Source of the DNA: Thermaceae bacterium
GTDB taxonomy: Bacteria > Deinococcota > Deinococci > Deinococcales > Marinithermaceae
Length of the DNA: 8,039 bases
NCBI GenBank assembly: GCA_015490435.1
Contig: WFXV01000173.1
Location: 1-8,039 of the forward strand
Direction: 5' to 3'
Positions 4,776-8,039 of this stretch are shown piece after piece. Numbering within the stretch: position 1 is the first letter of the stretch; every line of letters starts with the position of its first letter. Below the pieces are notes generated by a model. The model saw only the letters and a list, made by a program, of their open reading frames with translations. It was not told the origin of the DNA and ran no database searches. The translations under genes and the position numbers were made by a program.

Positions 4776-5854
4776 CCGTCTACGAGATGCTCGCCGAGAT
4801 GGTCCGCCGTCGTGCCTCCGACGTCCACCTGCAGGCGGGCGCCCCGCCGATGATGCGGGTGGACGGCAAGCTGGTGCCCTTTGAGAAAAAACGGCTCACC
4901 CCCGAGGCCACCGAGACAATCGCCAAGGCGCTCACCACCCCCGAGCAGTGGGACCTTTTCTTGAAAGAAAAGGAGCTCGACTTCGCCTACACCATCCCCA
5001 AGATCGCCCGCTTCCGTTGCAACCTGATGCGCCAGCGGGGCTCGGTGGGGATCGTCATGCGGGTGGTGCCAGGGGAGGTTCCGGGCTTCGAGGCCCTGGG
5101 CCTGCCCCGGCGGATCATGGAGGAGATCGCGGGTAAGGAGCGGGGCCTCGTTTTGGTCACCGGGCCTACCGGCTCGGGTAAGTCCACCACCCTGGCCTCG
5201 ATCATCGATCACATCAACCGGAACTACGCCAAGAACATCATCACCATCGAGGATCCCATCGAGTACCTGCACCAAAACAAAAAGAGCCTGGTCATCCAGC
5301 GCGAGGTGGGCATCGACACCAACTCCTTCCACGCCGGGCTGGTGCGGGCTTTGCGGCAGGACCCCGACGTCATCCTGATCGGCGAGATGCGCGACCGGGA
5401 GACGGTCGAGGCCGCGATCCAGGCGGCCCAGACCGGCCACCTGGTCTTCTCCACCCTGCACACCCTGGACGCGGTGCGGACCATCAACCGGATCATCGAT
5501 TTCTTTCCCTTGAACGAGCACCAGCAGATCCGCATCCTCCTCGCCGAAAGCCTGCTCGCGATCTTCTCCCAGCGCCTGCTGCCCCGGGCCAATGGGCAGG
5601 GCCGGGTGCTGGCGATGGAGATCCTGCTGGCCACCGAGCTGATACGCGACTACATCAAAGACGAGAAGAAGACCCCGCTCATTCGCGATGCGCTGGCCGA
5701 GGACAACGTCCGGGGGATGCAGACCTTCGACCAGCACCTGGTCAGGCTCTACCACGAGGGCTTGATCCGCCGCGAGGACGCCCTCGCCGCCGCCACCAGC
5801 CCCCACGAGTTCAAGCTGCTCCTCACCAAGGAGCTCGGCGAGAGCGTCCAGTAG
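4772..5854 (+). CDS. pilT: Type IV pilus retraction ATPase, PilT family
   Basis: PilT is a hexameric cytoplasmic ATPase that drives type IV pilus retraction, and thereby twitching motility and often DNA uptake. The 360-residue length is typical, and there is no long N-terminal extension as in PilB/PilF extension ATPases. The N-terminal PAS-like domain begins with ASDVHLQAGAPPMMRVDGKL (15-34). The C-terminal RecA-like domain shows Walker A GPTGSGKST (131-139, Lys137), the Asp box TIEDPIEY (158-165), Walker B DPDVILIGEMRD (197-208, Glu205) and the His box QTGHLVFSTLHT (220-231). It lacks the tetracysteine zinc motif of PilB-type proteins. Thermus-group genomes can carry more than one pilT paralogue, so I cannot say which this is, nor exclude PilU-like accessory function. 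The gene overlaps panC by 4 bp and is followed 28 bp later by fba. No other pilus genes are in the window. Confidence 0.94.
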   Translation: MTVYEMLAEMVRRRASDVHLQAGAPPMMRVDGKLVPFEKKRLTPEATETIAKALTTPEQWDLFLKEKELDFAYTIPKIARFRCNLMRQRGSVGIVMRVVPGEVPGFEALGLPRRIMEEIAGKERGLVLVTGPTGSGKSTTLASIIDHINRNYAKNIITIEDPIEYLHQNKKSLVIQREVGIDTNSFHAGLVRALRQDPDVILIGEMRDRETVEAAIQAAQTGHLVFSTLHTLDAVRTINRIIDFFPLNEHQQIRILLAESLLAIFSQRLLPRANGQGRVLAMEILLATELIRDYIKDEKKTPLIRDALAEDNVRGMQTFDQHLVRLYHEGLIRREDALAAATSPHEFKLLLTKELGESVQ

Positions 5855-5871
5855 CCGGTTAGTATGGCGGC

Positions 5872-5876
5872 GGAGG
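5872..5876 (+). promoter_or_regulatory. Shine-Dalgarno of fba
   Basis: GGAGG stands 6 nt before ATG 5883 in the short pilT-fba gap and fixes the start codon. Confidence 0.75.
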
Positions 5877-5882
5877 TTCGCC

Positions 5883-6803
<921 letters not shown>

Positions 6804-6817
6804 GCCTGAGTACGGGC

Positions 6818-7942
6818 GTGGCCGGACTGCTCTTTTTCGCCCTGAACTTTTCCGGCCCCGCCTTTGGCCTCCCGCTCGGGCCCGGTTTGGTCAAGCCCTT
6901 TCACCTGCTCGCGCTTCTTTTATTTTTTCCCCTCCTGCTTAAAGCGGGTGCATGGTTTCCCCGGATCCCCCTCTCCGTGGGTTTTTTCTTTTTCTGGGCG
7001 TTTGGGGTTTCCCTGCTTGTGGGCTTGGCGAGCGGCCTGGGGCTTTTGCCCGAGGCCGCGGGCTTAAACCCCCTTCTGCTCAACTACGCCTTCGCCTTCT
7101 ACCTTTTCCTCCTGGGCCTTTTCTTCGCCGGGGGGCGGGTACTTCCCGGCCTCCGCGTCGCCGCCCTCGCCGTGCTCGCTTTGGTGCTCCTCAAGAACTA
7201 CTTTTTCTCCGATGCGCTCCGGGCCTACCTGGCGAACCCGGAGGCCCACCCCGAGCTCCCCTGGCTCTTTGGCGGCGGTCCCAACCTGGAGGCGAGCTGG
7301 CTGGTGATGCACGGGGCCCTTTTCCTGGGCACCCCGCTTTTTTGGCCCTACTGGCTCTTGGCCCTGGGGATCGCCGCCCTTTACGCCAGCCGCGCCGCCT
7401 TCGTGCTCGCCTTTCTGCTTGCGCTTTGGGCTTTTTGGACCTCCCGCTACCGGGTGCTAGCGTTCTTTGCCCTCGGGGCTTTGGGGGCTGCGGGCCTCGT
7501 GCTGGTGCTTTCCCTCAACCCCTACCTGCTCGCCCGCTTTGCCCAGATCGGGGAGGACCCCGGTTCCCTCGGGCGCCTCGCCCTTTGGGGCGGGGCCTTG
7601 CGGGCCTTCCTCGACTGGCCCTTGGGCTTTGGGGCGGGGAACGCGATTCACGCCGCCAATGCGTACGCGTTTTCTTTGCGCCCCGAGGACAACGTGCATA
7701 ATTACTACCTGCAGGTGTTGCTCGACTTTGGAATCATGGGGCTTTTCGCCTGGCTCGCGGTAGTCTTTACCTGGCTCCGCCGTTTTCGCGGCGACCCGCT
7801 GGGCGTCTTCCTGGGGCTTTACTTCGCCGGGGCGTTGGTGCAGTTCCGCGGGGCGGATCCGCTCTTTTGGTTCGTGCTCGGGCTTTACCTGGGGAGGGAG
7901 ACCGGTGCCGCGCCCGATCGCGCTCTTAATCCCCGTGTATAA
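6818..7942 (+). CDS. O-antigen ligase/polymerase-like membrane protein (Wzy_C type)
   Basis: A 374-residue multi-pass protein with about ten hydrophobic segments resembling the O-antigen ligase (WaaL) / Wzy polymerase / exopolysaccharide family (PF04932). These transfer or polymerise undecaprenyl-linked glycans on the periplasmic side of the inner membrane. The diagnostic region is the LYASRAAFVLAFLLALWAF stretch (188-206), then GRLALWGGALRAFLDWPLGF (252-271) and NVHNYYLQVLLDFGIMGLF (292-310), containing the conserved Arg and the His-Asn pair of the large periplasmic loop. The start is uncertain: GTG 6818 gives a hydrophobic N-terminus and lies 14 bp after fba, but no Shine-Dalgarno is visible. 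The gene is richer in TTT/CTT codons than its neighbours, as expected for membrane proteins. It overlaps the following glycosyltransferase gene by 38 bp, supporting a role in surface polysaccharide assembly. Ligase versus polymerase cannot be decided. Confidence 0.82.
   Translation: MAGLLFFALNFSGPAFGLPLGPGLVKPFHLLALLLFFPLLLKAGAWFPRIPLSVGFFFFWAFGVSLLVGLASGLGLLPEAAGLNPLLLNYAFAFYLFLLGLFFAGGRVLPGLRVAALAVLALVLLKNYFFSDALRAYLANPEAHPELPWLFGGGPNLEASWLVMHGALFLGTPLFWPYWLLALGIAALYASRAAFVLAFLLALWAFWTSRYRVLAFFALGALGAAGLVLVLSLNPYLLARFAQIGEDPGSLGRLALWGGALRAFLDWPLGFGAGNAIHAANAYAFSLRPEDNVHNYYLQVLLDFGIMGLFAWLAVVFTWLRRFRGDPLGVFLGLYFAGALVQFRGADPLFWFVLGLYLGRETGAAPDRALNPRV
7892..7897 (+). promoter_or_regulatory. 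Shine-Dalgarno of the glycosyltransferase gene
   Basis: GGGAGG lies 7 nt before GTG 7905, inside the ligase-like gene. It decides the start and supports the 38-bp overlap between the two genes. Confidence 0.6.
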
Positions 7943-8039
7943 CGACCCCGAGGGGCTTGCCCATAGCCTCCGCCACCTGCCCCCGGAGGTGCCCCTCGAC
8001 GTGGTGGTGGTGGACGACGGGAGCGACCCGCCCTTGGAC
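7905..8039 (+). CDS. Family 2 (GT-A) glycosyltransferase, N-terminal fragment
   Basis: Only the first 45 residues are in the window, and the frame is open to the last base. The fragment begins PRPIALLIPVYNDPEGLAHS and continues with VVVVDDGSDPP, the classic first strand and first Asp pair (37-38) of GT-A fold family 2 glycosyltransferases, which transfer a sugar from a nucleotide-sugar to a lipid-linked or protein acceptor at the cytoplasmic face of the membrane. The start GTG 7905 has a GGGAGG 7 nt upstream and lies inside the end of the ligase-like gene in another frame, implying coupled translation. Donor and acceptor cannot be predicted from this piece. Confidence 0.85.
   Translation, partial: MPRPIALLIPVYNDPEGLAHSLRHLPPEVPLDVVVVDDGSDPPLD

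Noticed and set aside
5860..5865. TAGTAT as a -10 box for fba
   Set aside because: The transcript would begin on the GGAGG ribosome site, and no -35 is seen; read-through from pilT is simpler.

Overview
The window is GC-rich bacterial DNA with strong G/C bias at third codon positions. The best fit is the Thermaceae (Thermus, Meiothermus, Oceanithermus, Marinithermus and relatives), judged from protein character, tightly packed genes, several genes with a -10 box almost touching the start codon and no Shine-Dalgarno sequence (leaderless transcription, common in Deinococcus-Thermus), and a PilT-type retraction ATPase. The genus cannot be fixed by eye. There are nine protein genes (the first and last partial), no RNA genes, no insertion sequence and no CRISPR. 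No stretch over 300 bases lacks a gene.

Left part (1-2104, + strand). The window opens with a perfect 120-bp inverted repeat (1-120 against 163-282, 42-bp loop) that copies part of a CPA2-type cation/proton antiporter gene backwards. This looks like a fold-back assembly or amplification artefact, so only the antiporter's C-terminal part is trustworthy. Close behind come an archaemetzincin-like protein that keeps the zinc ligands but has Phe in place of the catalytic Glu and carries a C-terminal membrane domain, and then, 1 bp later, a small MTH1187/DUF77-type thiamine-binding protein. The three probably form one operon.

Middle (2093-3945). An inverted array of 7-bp units (CGTAGTN) fills the convergent junction between the thiamine-binding gene and guaB. 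It contains the stop codon of the first gene and its edge meets that of the second, so it is a candidate bidirectional terminator. guaB (IMP dehydrogenase) lies on the - strand behind a small two-helix membrane protein gene, with its own TATAAT box in the 20-bp gap. The small gene and panC start divergently from a 21-bp gap that holds overlapping -10 boxes on opposite strands, each placed to give a leaderless mRNA.

Right part (3945-8039, + strand). panC (pantothenate synthetase) overlaps pilT (type IV pilus retraction ATPase) by ATGA. Next come fba (class II fructose-bisphosphate aldolase), an O-antigen ligase/polymerase-like membrane protein, and the start of a family 2 glycosyltransferase overlapping the ligase gene by 38 bp. 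The last two look like the beginning of a surface-polysaccharide locus. Most genes are housekeeping. The least ordinary items are the Glu-less membrane metzincin, the overlapping divergent leaderless promoters, the heptamer array, and the probable artefact at the left edge.
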